Of a DNA stretch of 58,536 nt, positions 1 to 8,346 are shown one piece after another. Under the pieces are notes generated by a model, which saw only the letters and a program-made list of their open reading frames with translations, was not told the origin of the DNA and did not search any database. Made by a program: the position numbers and the translations under genes. Every line of letters starts with the position of its first letter. Position 1 is the stretch's first letter. This DNA comes from Pseudomonadota bacterium (lineage in GTDB: Bacteria; Pseudomonadota; Alphaproteobacteria; Rhizobiales; Xanthobacteraceae), in assembly GCA_023386885.1 (NCBI GenBank), contig JAEWIX010000019.1, positions 1-58,536 of the forward strand. Direction: 5' to 3'.

Positions 1-309
1 AAATTCGATCGCGACGATGCGACGGCGGCTCGAACAAGGGCTCGTTCGAACATTGTTGAGATGTCCTTGTTGCGCAATCAGGTTCGCCCACTCCACAAAC
101 CATCCCTTGTGACGCAGTAAGACTAGAAAGCTGTTTGAAATTTCCTGCTGCAGCCGCTTCCGAATCTTGCGGCCAGCCAGCTATCAGTCCCACTTTTCGC
201 AAAGCCCAGGCTGCGGCCTTAAATTAAGACCTCCGGTTAATACTGTCGCAAATTCCTGATTGCGGTTGGGTTCACAGCCGCTAAGGTCCTAACAAATTCG
301 CCTTAATAT
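1..309. other. Left-edge region, no confident gene
   Basis: No complete gene is visible. Two plus-strand frames are open from the edge: frame 1 runs to a TAA at 118-120 and frame 2 to a TGA near 110. One minus-strand frame is open as well, so the tail of a neighbouring gene may lie here, but none of the peptides is recognisable. The stretch 121-309 is relatively AT-rich just before the export operon and probably carries its promoter. I could not pick a convincing -35/-10 pair. Confidence 0.3.
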
Positions 310-2187
310 GTGAGGCTGGGAGTGAATCCGTCGGGAGCTTTCGCGTCGCTTGAATCCGGGCAGACGGGACCTGGCGGAATTGCGCCAGAAGCCTTGGGGC
401 GTCTTTCGGGCGCCAACGATCCCGCTGTTTTTGCCACGGCTTGGCTCGATGCGATTGCATCGCTCACGGAGGGGATGCAGCAGGGCCTTGTGGTGCTTGC
501 CTCGATGCGCGGAGGGCGTAACGAGCCCGTTGCGACCTGGCCTTCCAATGTTGTTCCGGAAGCGGGGCTCCTCGCCGCGATCGACGGAGCCGTACGTGGC
601 GGGCGGATGGTTTTGCAGACTGTAGAACCTCCGCGAGACGCGGCTGACGCGACGCCACTCCTGGCGATTGGATATCCGGTGATGGTGGCCGGGGCAGTTC
701 GCGGCGCCGCCGGCCTCATGGTGACGCCGGGCGCCGAAAATCCTCAAGCAGTTATCGATCGCATTGCCTGGGGGTGCGGTTGGATCGAAGCTTTGTTGCG
801 TCGGCGCACCGTATCGCTCGGCGATCGCATCGGCACCGTTGTGGAATTACTCGCGACAGGTTTGCACCACAACCGCTTTCAAGAGGCTGCCACGGCCGTC
901 GCGACGGAGCTCGCTGGCGTTTTCGGTTGCGAGCGCGTCAGTATCGGATTCCGGAAGGGTGCCCACGTCAAGCTCGCGGCGCTCTCCAACAGCGCCGTCT
1001 TTGGCAAGAGAGCGAATCTCATTCGCGCCATCGAGGCGGCGATGGACGAGTCAATCGATCAGCAGACAATGATCGTGATCCCGGCATTGGAAGGGCAGGA
1101 CTATGTCGTACGCGCCCATCAAACGTTATTGCGCGAGCATGGTCAGAACACGATCTGCACGGTCCCACTGGCCGAAAACAATCGCGTGCTGGGCGCGATT
1201 ACGCTGGAGCGCCCCGCAGACAAGCCGTTCGATCCCCCGACTATTCAGCTTTGCGAACATATTGGAGTCTTGCTCGGGCCGGTACTGGAACTGAAGCGCA
1301 AGGAGGATCGCTGGATTGGGTGGAAGGCGCTGGACAGCATAACAGACATTGCTGTTCGCCTGTTCGGCCCGCGCCATGTCGCCTTTAAGCTCTCGGCTGT
1401 CGCGGCGGTCGCCGTCGCGGCGTTCCTGTTATTTGCCAAGGGCGATTACAGGGTGACGGCGGATGGCAGCCTCGAAGGCACGATCCAACGTGCGCTGGCG
1501 GCTCCTGTCGCGGGATATCTTTCGGAAGCGCCGTCGCGGGCTGGCGACATCGTGAAGGCGGGTCAGGTCATGGCCACGCTCGATGACCGCGACCTTCGGC
1601 TCGAACGTCTGAAGTGGGCGACGCAGCGGGCGAAACAGCAGCGCGAATATAGTGAGGCACTTGCCAAGCAGGAACTGGCCAAGGCGCAGGTGCTCCGCAC
1701 CCAGGTCGAGCAGGCTGAAGCGCAACTAACGCTGCTGGACGAGCAAATCTCCCGCTTGCGCATTACAGCTCCCTTCGACGGCGTCGTCGTCTCCGGAGAT
1801 CTCAGTCAGCAGCTTGGCGCTCCGGTCGAACGCGGCAATACCCTGTTTGAAGTCGCTCCCCTGAAACAATACCGCATCGTGCTCAAAGTGGATGAGCGCG
1901 ACATTGTCGAGGTTGCAACGGGACAGTCGGGTGAACTGGTTCTGAGCTCGATGGCGGATCGTGGCTTTCCTTTTCGGGTTGAGAAAATCACACCGGTATC
2001 CACAGCTCAGGAAGGCCGTAATTTTTATCGCGTCGAGGCGCGGCCGACGGGGGACGATACCGATGTCCTTCGGCCCGGCATGCAAGGCATTGCCAAGATC
2101 ACGATTGATGAGCGCCGGCTCGCATGGATCTGGTCGCACAAGGTGGTGCATTGGCTGCGGATGTTCATCTGGTCATGGTGGCCGTGA
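310..2187 (+). CDS. GAF-domain / HlyD-type membrane fusion protein
   Basis: First gene of a four-gene export-like operon. The 625-residue protein has a cytoplasmic part with a GAF-like fold at about 185-325, one membrane helix at about 358-377 (rich in Ala/Val), then a HlyD-type periplasmic part. That part has a lipoyl half-motif near 395-430, a helical hairpin at about 430-480, a second lipoyl half near 485-530 and a beta-barrel domain. HlyD-family proteins bridge an inner-membrane transporter to outer-membrane or periplasmic partners. GAF domains sense small ligands or mediate dimerisation. The fusion suggests that assembly or transport responds to a cytoplasmic signal, which is inference. 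The start is uncertain: GTG at 310, or GTG at 322, which is preceded by a GAGG...GGGA stretch. The ATG at 308 is closed at once by TGA. The next gene begins 9 bp downstream. Confidence 0.85.
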   Translation: MRLGVNPSGAFASLESGQTGPGGIAPEALGRLSGANDPAVFATAWLDAIASLTEGMQQGLVVLASMRGGRNEPVATWPSNVVPEAGLLAAIDGAVRGGRMVLQTVEPPRDAADATPLLAIGYPVMVAGAVRGAAGLMVTPGAENPQAVIDRIAWGCGWIEALLRRRTVSLGDRIGTVVELLATGLHHNRFQEAATAVATELAGVFGCERVSIGFRKGAHVKLAALSNSAVFGKRANLIRAIEAAMDESIDQQTMIVIPALEGQDYVVRAHQTLLREHGQNTICTVPLAENNRVLGAITLERPADKPFDPPTIQLCEHIGVLLGPVLELKRKEDRWIGWKALDSITDIAVRLFGPRHVAFKLSAVAAVAVAAFLLFAKGDYRVTADGSLEGTIQRALAAPVAGYLSEAPSRAGDIVKAGQVMATLDDRDLRLERLKWATQRAKQQREYSEALAKQELAKAQVLRTQVEQAEAQLTLLDEQISRLRITAPFDGVVVSGDLSQQLGAPVERGNTLFEVAPLKQYRIVLKVDERDIVEVATGQSGELVLSSMADRGFPFRVEKITPVSTAQEGRNFYRVEARPTGDDTDVLRPGMQGIAKITIDERRLAWIWSHKVVHWLRMFIWSWWP

Positions 2188-2196
2188 GATCACGCC

Positions 2197-4347
2197 ATGT
2201 CTGGAACACTGTTTTCTCCCTCTTGGTATCGCGTGGCGGGTTTGAAGCCGCGCCTAAGAGCTCATGTGGAGATTCACAGGCACAGCTACCGCGATGCGAT
2301 CTGGTTTATCCTACAGGATCATTCGTCGGGCCGCGCGCACCGGCTGACTCCCGCCGCCTATGCATTTATCGGTTTGATGGACGGAACGCGGACCGTTCAT
2401 AATATCTGGGATCTTTGCAACGAACGCACCGGCAACGACGCACCGACACAGGATGACGTCGTCAGGCTTCTCGGACAGCTCCATGCGGCGGATGCGCTGA
2501 TCTGCGACGTTCCACCGGACACGCGCGAGCTCTTTCGTCGCTTTCAGCGTCAACGGCTGCAAACATGGCGCCAGCGCCTGTGGACGCCGCTCGCCATCCG
2601 AATTCCGCTCTTCGATCCCGATTCTTTCCTTGAGCGCACGGCTTTTCTTGTCCGCCCGTTGTTTGGCCGACTGGGAGCCTTGATCTGGCTTTCAGTGGTT
2701 GCAGCAGGTTTGGTGCTGGCAGGACTCAACTGGTCGGCCTTGTCCGAGAACGTGATCGATCGCGTCTTGGCGCCGCAGAACCTTCTCTTGCTGTGGTTTG
2801 TCTACCCCATCGTCAAAGCCATTCACGAACTCGGTCACGCCTATGCGACCAAGATTTATGGCGGCGAGGTGCACGAAGTCGGCGTGATGTTTCTTGTCTT
2901 CGTGCCGGTGCCCTATGTCGATGCCTCTGCCGCATCGAGCTTCCCGGACAAACGGCAACGCATGGTGGTCGGCGCGATCGGCATCGGGGTTGAAATGCTG
3001 CTTGCGGCCGTGGCGGTTTTCGTCTTCGCAAATGCCACGATCGGGCCCGTTCATGCCGTTGCCTACAATATTATTCTGATCGGCGGCGTCTCCACTGTTC
3101 TGTTCAACGGCAACCCGCTGTTGCGCTTCGATGGCTATTATGTGCTGGCGGACGCGATCGAATTACCCAATCTCAGTCAACGTGCGATCCGCTATTTGGG
3201 CTACCTCGTCGAGCGCTATGCCTTCGGTTCGCGCGAAGCGAGTTTTCCGGAGACGGATCGACGGGCGCGCGTGTGGTTTGTGTTTTATGGCATCGCTTCA
3301 TTCTTCTATCGCCTGTTTATTTCCATCGCGATCATGATCTCGCTGGGGTCGCGTTTTTTCATCATCGGTGTGCTTCTTCTGATATGGGCTGGTGTGACTC
3401 AGTTGATTATTCCGGTAGGCAAATCCTTATCTTTTCTTTCATCGAGTCCCCGCTTGCAGCGCAATCGGCGCCGTGCGATCGCGGTCACCGCGTTAGCCGT
3501 TGGTTTGGCCGGGCTGATTTTTTTCGTCATACCGTTCCCATTGCGCACCGTGGCAGAGGGGATCACGTGGCCTTCGGAGCGCTCGCAAGTTAGAGCCGGG
3601 ACGGACGGATTCATTGAACGACTTCTCGTCGCTGACGGCTCTCAGGTCGAGGCGGGGCAGCCGCTGATCAAGGCGTATGATCCGTTCCTCGATGCGCGTG
3701 TGGCGGTGCTGGAGGCTCAGCTTCGCGGTCTGCTCCGCCAGTACACGGCGACCCGCGTGGTTGACCAAGCCGAAGCCGCAGTGCTGTCGGAGGAGATCAA
3801 AGGCGTAAGGTCCGATCTGGATCGTGGCCGCGAGCGTCAGCGAGAGCTTGTCATCAACAGTCCTCGCGCAGGTATGTTCGTGGCGCCGGTTGAAGAGGAT
3901 ATGCCCGGGCGCTTCGTCAAGAAGGGCCAGTTGGTCGGTTTCGTGATCGACGCCAGCGATCGCCTGACGGCTCGCACAATGGTCGACCAGAACGATATCG
4001 CTCTCGTGCGTGAGCGCACGCTTGGTGTTGACGTGTTTCCCGTCCATTGGGAAGGAAAGTCCGCCACAGCAAGTATTGTCCGCGAAGTGCCGGAGGGATT
4101 AAAGGCGCTCCCCACACCGGCCCTCGGTACGATGGGTGGAGGCAACATCTCTATCGATCCGCGCGACAGCAAAGGCGTTACGGCTCTCGATCGCTATTTC
4201 GAATACGAGATCGCACTTCCGGCTGTTGACGACCGCGCGTTCATCGGCCAGCGCGTCAAGGTTCGCTTTGATCATGGCACCGAGCCGATCGGCTTTCAGG
4301 TCTATCGCTTGATCCGTCAAGTCTTCCTGAGGTTGTTCGATGTCTGA
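2197..4347 (+). CDS. PqqD-like / M50 site-2-protease-like / HlyD fusion membrane protein
   Basis: A 716-residue polytopic protein. Residues about 20-105 resemble the PqqD-type peptide-binding fold. Several membrane helices follow, with an intact zinc-protease motif HELGH (His210, Glu211, His214) and the second S2P motif NP...DG (Asn306, Asp312), which supplies the third zinc ligand. The C-terminal part (about 440-710) has lipoyl/HlyD features and a helical hairpin on the periplasmic side. M50 proteases cleave membrane-embedded or membrane-proximal peptides, and PqqD domains present leader peptides in RiPP systems. The protein could therefore recognise, trim and hand over an exported substrate (inference). 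It lies between the GAF-HlyD gene and the SecA gene, overlapping the latter by 8 bp, so co-expression is likely. The annotation as 'peptide zinc metalloprotease' is safe at family level; the substrate is unknown. Confidence 0.88.
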   Translation: MSGTLFSPSWYRVAGLKPRLRAHVEIHRHSYRDAIWFILQDHSSGRAHRLTPAAYAFIGLMDGTRTVHNIWDLCNERTGNDAPTQDDVVRLLGQLHAADALICDVPPDTRELFRRFQRQRLQTWRQRLWTPLAIRIPLFDPDSFLERTAFLVRPLFGRLGALIWLSVVAAGLVLAGLNWSALSENVIDRVLAPQNLLLLWFVYPIVKAIHELGHAYATKIYGGEVHEVGVMFLVFVPVPYVDASAASSFPDKRQRMVVGAIGIGVEMLLAAVAVFVFANATIGPVHAVAYNIILIGGVSTVLFNGNPLLRFDGYYVLADAIELPNLSQRAIRYLGYLVERYAFGSREASFPETDRRARVWFVFYGIASFFYRLFISIAIMISLGSRFFIIGVLLLIWAGVTQLIIPVGKSLSFLSSSPRLQRNRRRAIAVTALAVGLAGLIFFVIPFPLRTVAEGITWPSERSQVRAGTDGFIERLLVADGSQVEAGQPLIKAYDPFLDARVAVLEAQLRGLLRQYTATRVVDQAEAAVLSEEIKGVRSDLDRGRERQRELVINSPRAGMFVAPVEEDMPGRFVKKGQLVGFVIDASDRLTARTMVDQNDIALVRERTLGVDVFPVHWEGKSATASIVREVPEGLKALPTPALGTMGGGNISIDPRDSKGVTALDRYFEYEIALPAVDDRAFIGQRVKVRFDHGTEPIGFQVYRLIRQVFLRLFDV

Positions 4348-6319
4348 AGCGGTGTTACTTCGGCCCGGCATCGCCGCAGGCGCTTATCCCGAGCGGGAGG
4401 AAGAGCGGGAAAGCTGGCTGGACCGCACCGCCAGCGCCATGTGCGGCGCCTTTTTTCAACATTTTGGCGGTCACAGCCTTGATCGGGGCTTTCTGCGTCA
4501 GGTCGCCCGGGCATCCGCCGATCTCGAATCGCTTGCGCCGAAAGAACTTGATGAGGCCGTGGCCGTGCTGCGTCGCGATTTGCACCGCAATGGTTTGCGA
4601 TCCGATCTGGTAGCCAGGGCTTTCGCCCTGATCCGGGAAATGGCAGGCCGTAAGCTTGGGATGCGCCATTTCGACGTTCAGTTGCTTGGCGGCTGGGCGA
4701 TGATGCGTGGCAAAGTCGCAGAGATGGAGACGGGTGAAGGGAAAACGCTCACCGCAACGCTACCCGCGGCGACGGCTGCGCTCGCGGGCATTCCGGTTCA
4801 CATCATCACGGTTAACGACTTCCTCGCCGCGCGGGACGCCGCCTGGATGAAGCCGCTCTATGACGCGTTAGGCCTCAGTGTTGGAACGATCCTGGAGGGA
4901 ATGAGCGCGCCCGACCGGCGACATGCATACGGTTGTTCGATCACCTATTGCACGAACAAGCAGGTGGTTTTCGACTATCTGAAGGATCGTATCCTGCTGC
5001 AGCAGGAAAGTCGGGCTCTTCACCTCAAGATCGAGGGATTGCACCGCGCAGACCCGCGTGCGGCGCGACTCGTAATGCGCGGCCTGTGCTTCGCGATTGT
5101 CGACGAAGCCGATAGCGTGCTCGTCGACGAAGCGCGCACACCACTGATTATCTCGGGAGGCCGCGGTGCAGACGATCAAGAGCGGGTCTACCGCCAGGCG
5201 CTGGACGCAGCCCGGCGAATGCATGCTGGCCGAGATTATTTGGTCAGGGAAAACGAACGACGCATTGATCTGACCGATCTCGGTCGTGTGCATGCCAAGC
5301 GCCTCACGAACCGTTACGGAGGGGTGTGGAGTGCCCCGGGCCATCGCGAGGACATCATGCGTCAGGCGCTGGCCGCCGTGCATCTCTATACGCGCGACAA
5401 ACATTATATTGTCGAAGAGGAGCGTGTCCGCATCGTCGATGAGTATACGGGACGAGTGATGGCCGATCGCTCATGGGAGCGCGGCTTGCACCAGATGGTC
5501 GAGGCGAAAGAGGGGTTGGATATTTCCGGTCGGCAGGAGACCCTCGCGCGCATCAGCTACCAGCGTTTCTTTAGGCGTTATCTGAAGCTGGCGGGGATGA
5601 CCGGCACCGCACGGGAGGTCGCAGGTGAATTGTGGGCGGTCTATCGATTGGATACTGTCCGCATTCCAACCAACCGGCCCCAGCGGCGAACGATACACGG
5701 CGACCTTATCTACCCAACGTCCCAGGCGAAGTGGCGGGCGATTGCGGATCGGGTCGCGCAACTTCACACAGCCGATCGTCCGATCCTTGTCGGCACGCGA
5801 TCGGTGGCGGATAGCGAGCACATTTCTCAGCTGCTCGACAAAGCCGGTATCAAGCACAACGTGCTCAATGCACGACAGAACCGGGCCGAAGCCGAGATCG
5901 TGGCGCAAGCGGGACAGCCCGGCCGGGTGACGGTGGCTACGAATATGGCCGGGCGTGGAACTGACATCAGCCTTGCTCCGGGCGTCGCCCAAACCGGTGG
6001 GTTGTTTGTCATCGCATCCGAACGTCATGAGGCCGGCCGCATTGACCGTCAGCTCTTCGGCCGTAGCGGCCGCCAGGGGGATCCCGGCGAAGGGCAGGCT
6101 ATGGTCAGCCTCGATGACGAACTGGTGCGTGGTGTCTTCGGCTGGCTGCTCGATAGATGGTCAACGCGTCGTGCACATTTGCCCGACTGGTTCGCCCGGA
6201 TGCTCTTCAGTTTGGCCCAGCGAGCCACCGAGCGTCGCCACGGCGGAATCCGCAAGCGCCTGCTACACAGCGATGACAGTCTTCAGGACCTGCTCGCATT
6301 CAGCGGGCGAGGGGAATAG
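4340..6319 (+). CDS. Shortened SecA-family ATPase (SecA2-like accessory translocase motor)
   Basis: This 659-residue SecA homologue is clearly shorter than housekeeping SecA (about 850-950 residues). Visible elements are the phenylalanine/MRHFDVQL segment at about 108-115, Walker A TGEGKT at 131-136, the DEAD-type box DEAD at 255-258 followed by DEARTPLI, and the C-terminal motor motifs ATNMAGRGTDI and QLFGRSGRQGDPG. The C-terminal zinc/SecB-binding tail is absent and the helical scaffold after the motor is very short. SecA drives polypeptides through SecYEG, and accessory SecA2 proteins usually serve a restricted set of substrates. No housekeeping-type neighbours are present. Instead it is embedded with M50 and HlyD genes, overlapping the M50 gene by 8 bp, so it is probably a dedicated motor. 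Confidence in the family is very high; dedicated export is inferred from context. Confidence 0.92.
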   Translation: MSEAVLLRPGIAAGAYPEREEERESWLDRTASAMCGAFFQHFGGHSLDRGFLRQVARASADLESLAPKELDEAVAVLRRDLHRNGLRSDLVARAFALIREMAGRKLGMRHFDVQLLGGWAMMRGKVAEMETGEGKTLTATLPAATAALAGIPVHIITVNDFLAARDAAWMKPLYDALGLSVGTILEGMSAPDRRHAYGCSITYCTNKQVVFDYLKDRILLQQESRALHLKIEGLHRADPRAARLVMRGLCFAIVDEADSVLVDEARTPLIISGGRGADDQERVYRQALDAARRMHAGRDYLVRENERRIDLTDLGRVHAKRLTNRYGGVWSAPGHREDIMRQALAAVHLYTRDKHYIVEEERVRIVDEYTGRVMADRSWERGLHQMVEAKEGLDISGRQETLARISYQRFFRRYLKLAGMTGTAREVAGELWAVYRLDTVRIPTNRPQRRTIHGDLIYPTSQAKWRAIADRVAQLHTADRPILVGTRSVADSEHISQLLDKAGIKHNVLNARQNRAEAEIVAQAGQPGRVTVATNMAGRGTDISLAPGVAQTGGLFVIASERHEAGRIDRQLFGRSGRQGDPGEGQAMVSLDDELVRGVFGWLLDRWSTRRAHLPDWFARMLFSLAQRATERRHGGIRKRLLHSDDSLQDLLAFSGRGE

Positions 6320-6327
6320 GGGGGATT

Positions 6328-7161
6328 ATGCCAAAGGTCGCAATCGTCACCATAATACTGGCGGCCGTGCTCGTCGTGCCGGCCCATGCCGCGGACCCTT
6401 CCTCTATTCTGGGCAAGCCACACGATTGCATCGTCGAGCCGTTTATCGCGACTGAACTCGGCAGCCCGGTGAACGGCATTCTGGAGGAGTTGCTGGTAGA
6501 TCAGGGCAGTCGCGTGACGAAAGGCATGGTTGTCGCACGGCTTCGCTCCGATCTTGAGCAGGCATCCTTGAATCTAGCGAAGGCTCGCGCGGAATCGACT
6601 ACAATCATCGATCTCGGTCGGGAGCGCGCGGACCTGCTGAAAAAAGAAGCTTCTCGCGTGACAGAGTTGCATAACAAGCAAGTCGCCGCCACCGCCCAGC
6701 TTGAAAAGGCCTTGAGCGAACAACAGCAGGCTGTCCTACAGCTTCGCCAAGCGGAAACCGATCGGGAGTTTGCGATCCTCGAGATGAAGCGCGCAGCTGC
6801 TCTTCTGGCCCAGCGTACGATCGTCAGTCCGATCAATGGTTATGTCACCAAGCGCATCATGGCGCCGGGAGAGAATGTCTTTGAGCAGGCCAAGATCATG
6901 AAGATTGCCCAGATCGATCCTCTCCGCGTTGAAGTTCACTTGCCGATAGTTGGCTTTCCCTTGATCAAGGTGGGCATGAAAGCTGAGATTCGTCCAAGTC
7001 AGCCGGCGGGGGCCGTCTATACCGCCACCGTGTCCGTCATCGACAAGGTACTGGACGCTGCCAGCGACACGTTTGGGGTTCGCCTCCTATTGCCCAATCC
7101 AACGCACGAAATGCCCGCTGGCGTGAACTGCACGGCCACTTTTCCGTCAATTGAAAGGTGA
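6328..7161 (+). CDS. Periplasmic adaptor, HlyD/RND-MFP type, last gene of SecA2 operon
   Basis: A 277-residue protein with a clear Sec signal peptide (hydrophobic core about residues 4-17, cleavage after AHA near residue 21). It has a split lipoyl domain (PVNGILEELLVDQGS... and IVSPINGYVTKR...), a long alpha-helical coiled-coil hairpin at about 75-155 and a short beta-barrel. Such adaptors dock an inner-membrane complex to a TolC-like channel or to the peptidoglycan space. It starts 8 bp after the SecA stop with GGGGG upstream as ribosome site. It is therefore the third HlyD-fold protein in the operon and the only one without a membrane anchor. It is short for the family because it lacks the usual membrane-proximal C-terminal domain. 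Confidence 0.85.
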   Translation: MPKVAIVTIILAAVLVVPAHAADPSSILGKPHDCIVEPFIATELGSPVNGILEELLVDQGSRVTKGMVVARLRSDLEQASLNLAKARAESTTIIDLGRERADLLKKEASRVTELHNKQVAATAQLEKALSEQQQAVLQLRQAETDREFAILEMKRAAALLAQRTIVSPINGYVTKRIMAPGENVFEQAKIMKIAQIDPLRVEVHLPIVGFPLIKVGMKAEIRPSQPAGAVYTATVSVIDKVLDAASDTFGVRLLLPNPTHEMPAGVNCTATFPSIER

Positions 7162-7498
7162 ACGGCCGCTTTGGCGACAGCTTGGAGACTGGAGAGCGGA
7201 TTCGCATCTCTCTGATTTGGAGCTGACGCGATGTCGGTGGCGCAAGCGATATGTCAGTTCTCGGGTTGACATGACACGTTCGCCCATTGGCCGCACCTTC
7301 GTTGCGACATGGATACCCACGGCCCGCGACTGCGCGTGACGGTGCAGTTCTGACCGGCGCGCCCGGCTGACCGGGGATCGGCTCGTTCTTCTCGCTCTTT
7401 ATGTGTCGGCGCATTGGCGTTATCGACTTGGCGGCGCCAGAATTCGCCTCTATGATTTATGAATCTCGGAACCATGGATCGGAAGCGTTGACGCATTG
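7162..7498. other. Intergenic region, no gene seen
   Basis: A 337-bp gap between the export operon and the copper cassette. Short open frames here do not resemble known proteins. A TTGACA hexamer occurs at 7266-7271, but I see no well-spaced -10 element, so I do not call a promoter. Confidence 0.4.
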
Positions 7499-7960
7499 AT
7501 GTTGGCACGGCTTACCAGAACAAAGCGGCGGAGAGCAGGGTGGTTCGTTGCCCTGGCTTATCTGTTTTGCGTGCTGGCGCCGACGCTGTCCTTCGCCTTG
7601 CCGGGCAGTCAGGCGACGCCTCATTGTCTGACCCCGGATCATGCCTCCGGGATGGTCCACGTCCATCATGAGAGCGCCATGCATGTCCATGAGGACGGAC
7701 ATGCCCATCATCATTCCGGCGTCCAAGCCCACGCGGATCACGATGCGAAGCCGATTGCGCTGAAAAGTGACGCCAGTCCGGCAAAAGCACCGCATATGTC
7801 GGATGGAAAGTGCTGCGGCTTGATGTGCGTGACCGCGCTTCCCGCGATAGATGTCAGTGTTACAAAGCCATCCGCGCCGAAGGCCGTCCGGATGTCCGAG
7901 ACCTTCCGGACGCTCCGGGATAACGCTCCCCCGCGTCTCTATCGCCCCCCCATTTCCTGA
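7499..7960 (+). CDS. Secreted His-rich protein of copper cassette
   Basis: A 153-residue protein with an N-terminal basic stretch and hydrophobic core (about residues 15-33) typical of a signal peptide or anchor. A segment very rich in histidine follows (about residues 40-85, with repeated HVHH, HVHEDGHAHHH and HADH patterns), then a conserved-looking GKCCGLMC motif and a Pro/Arg-rich tail. His clusters and paired cysteines bind soft or borderline metals. Its place directly before a lipoprotein, TolC-like, multicopper oxidase and CusF genes points to periplasmic copper binding (inference). I chose the ATG at 7499 over a TTG one codon upstream. No named family was recognised with certainty. 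Confidence 0.7.
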   Translation: MLARLTRTKRRRAGWFVALAYLFCVLAPTLSFALPGSQATPHCLTPDHASGMVHVHHESAMHVHEDGHAHHHSGVQAHADHDAKPIALKSDASPAKAPHMSDGKCCGLMCVTALPAIDVSVTKPSAPKAVRMSETFRTLRDNAPPRLYRPPIS

Positions 7961-8037
7961 CACGATCGAAATGACGTGGCGTCGCGCCCGATGAGGGCAC
8001 GCGCGCCTATGGTTCATCGTCAGTTCAGGGGATTTTT

Positions 8038-8337
8038 ATGTCAGCGCAGATTGGGGCGATTGTCGCCGCCGTCGGTTCGGCGGCGCGTGGAATATTCGAA
8101 AAACGACTTGTGACGTTTGTGGGAATGGCCGCCGCGGCCATGACCTTGGGCGGTTGCGCGGCACCGCTGGCACCGCTCGTCGGTGCGGACCCGGCCGATC
8201 CCGCGGCGAAGGTTGCCGGCGTCGGCTATCGATCGACCGTTGCGCCTTACAGCAGCCTGCGCCCGACGCTGCCTGCCGGATGGAAGGAGCGGAACCAGCG
8301 CGTCACGCCGTCACCGAAATCCGGACACCAGCACTAG
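8038..8337 (+). CDS. Small lipoprotein of copper cassette
   Basis: A 99-residue protein. A rather long N-terminus (about 38 residues) precedes a hydrophobic stretch ending in a lipobox LGGC (Cys about residue 39), which predicts lipid modification and membrane anchoring. The mature part is Pro/Ala-rich, with a His-containing C-terminus (GHQH). No catalytic motif is visible. It is followed 9 bp later by the TolC-like lipoprotein gene, so the two are probably co-transcribed. A later Met at about residue 30 could be an alternative start, giving a more usual lipoprotein signal length. The function is unknown; a role as a stabiliser of the outer-membrane channel is only a guess. Confidence 0.65.
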   Translation: MSAQIGAIVAAVGSAARGIFEKRLVTFVGMAAAAMTLGGCAAPLAPLVGADPADPAAKVAGVGYRSTVAPYSSLRPTLPAGWKERNQRVTPSPKSGHQH

Positions 8338-8346
8338 GAGCACGTC

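Noticed and set aside
7266..7271. TTGACA as promoter of the copper cassette
   Set aside because: No suitably spaced -10 element could be found.
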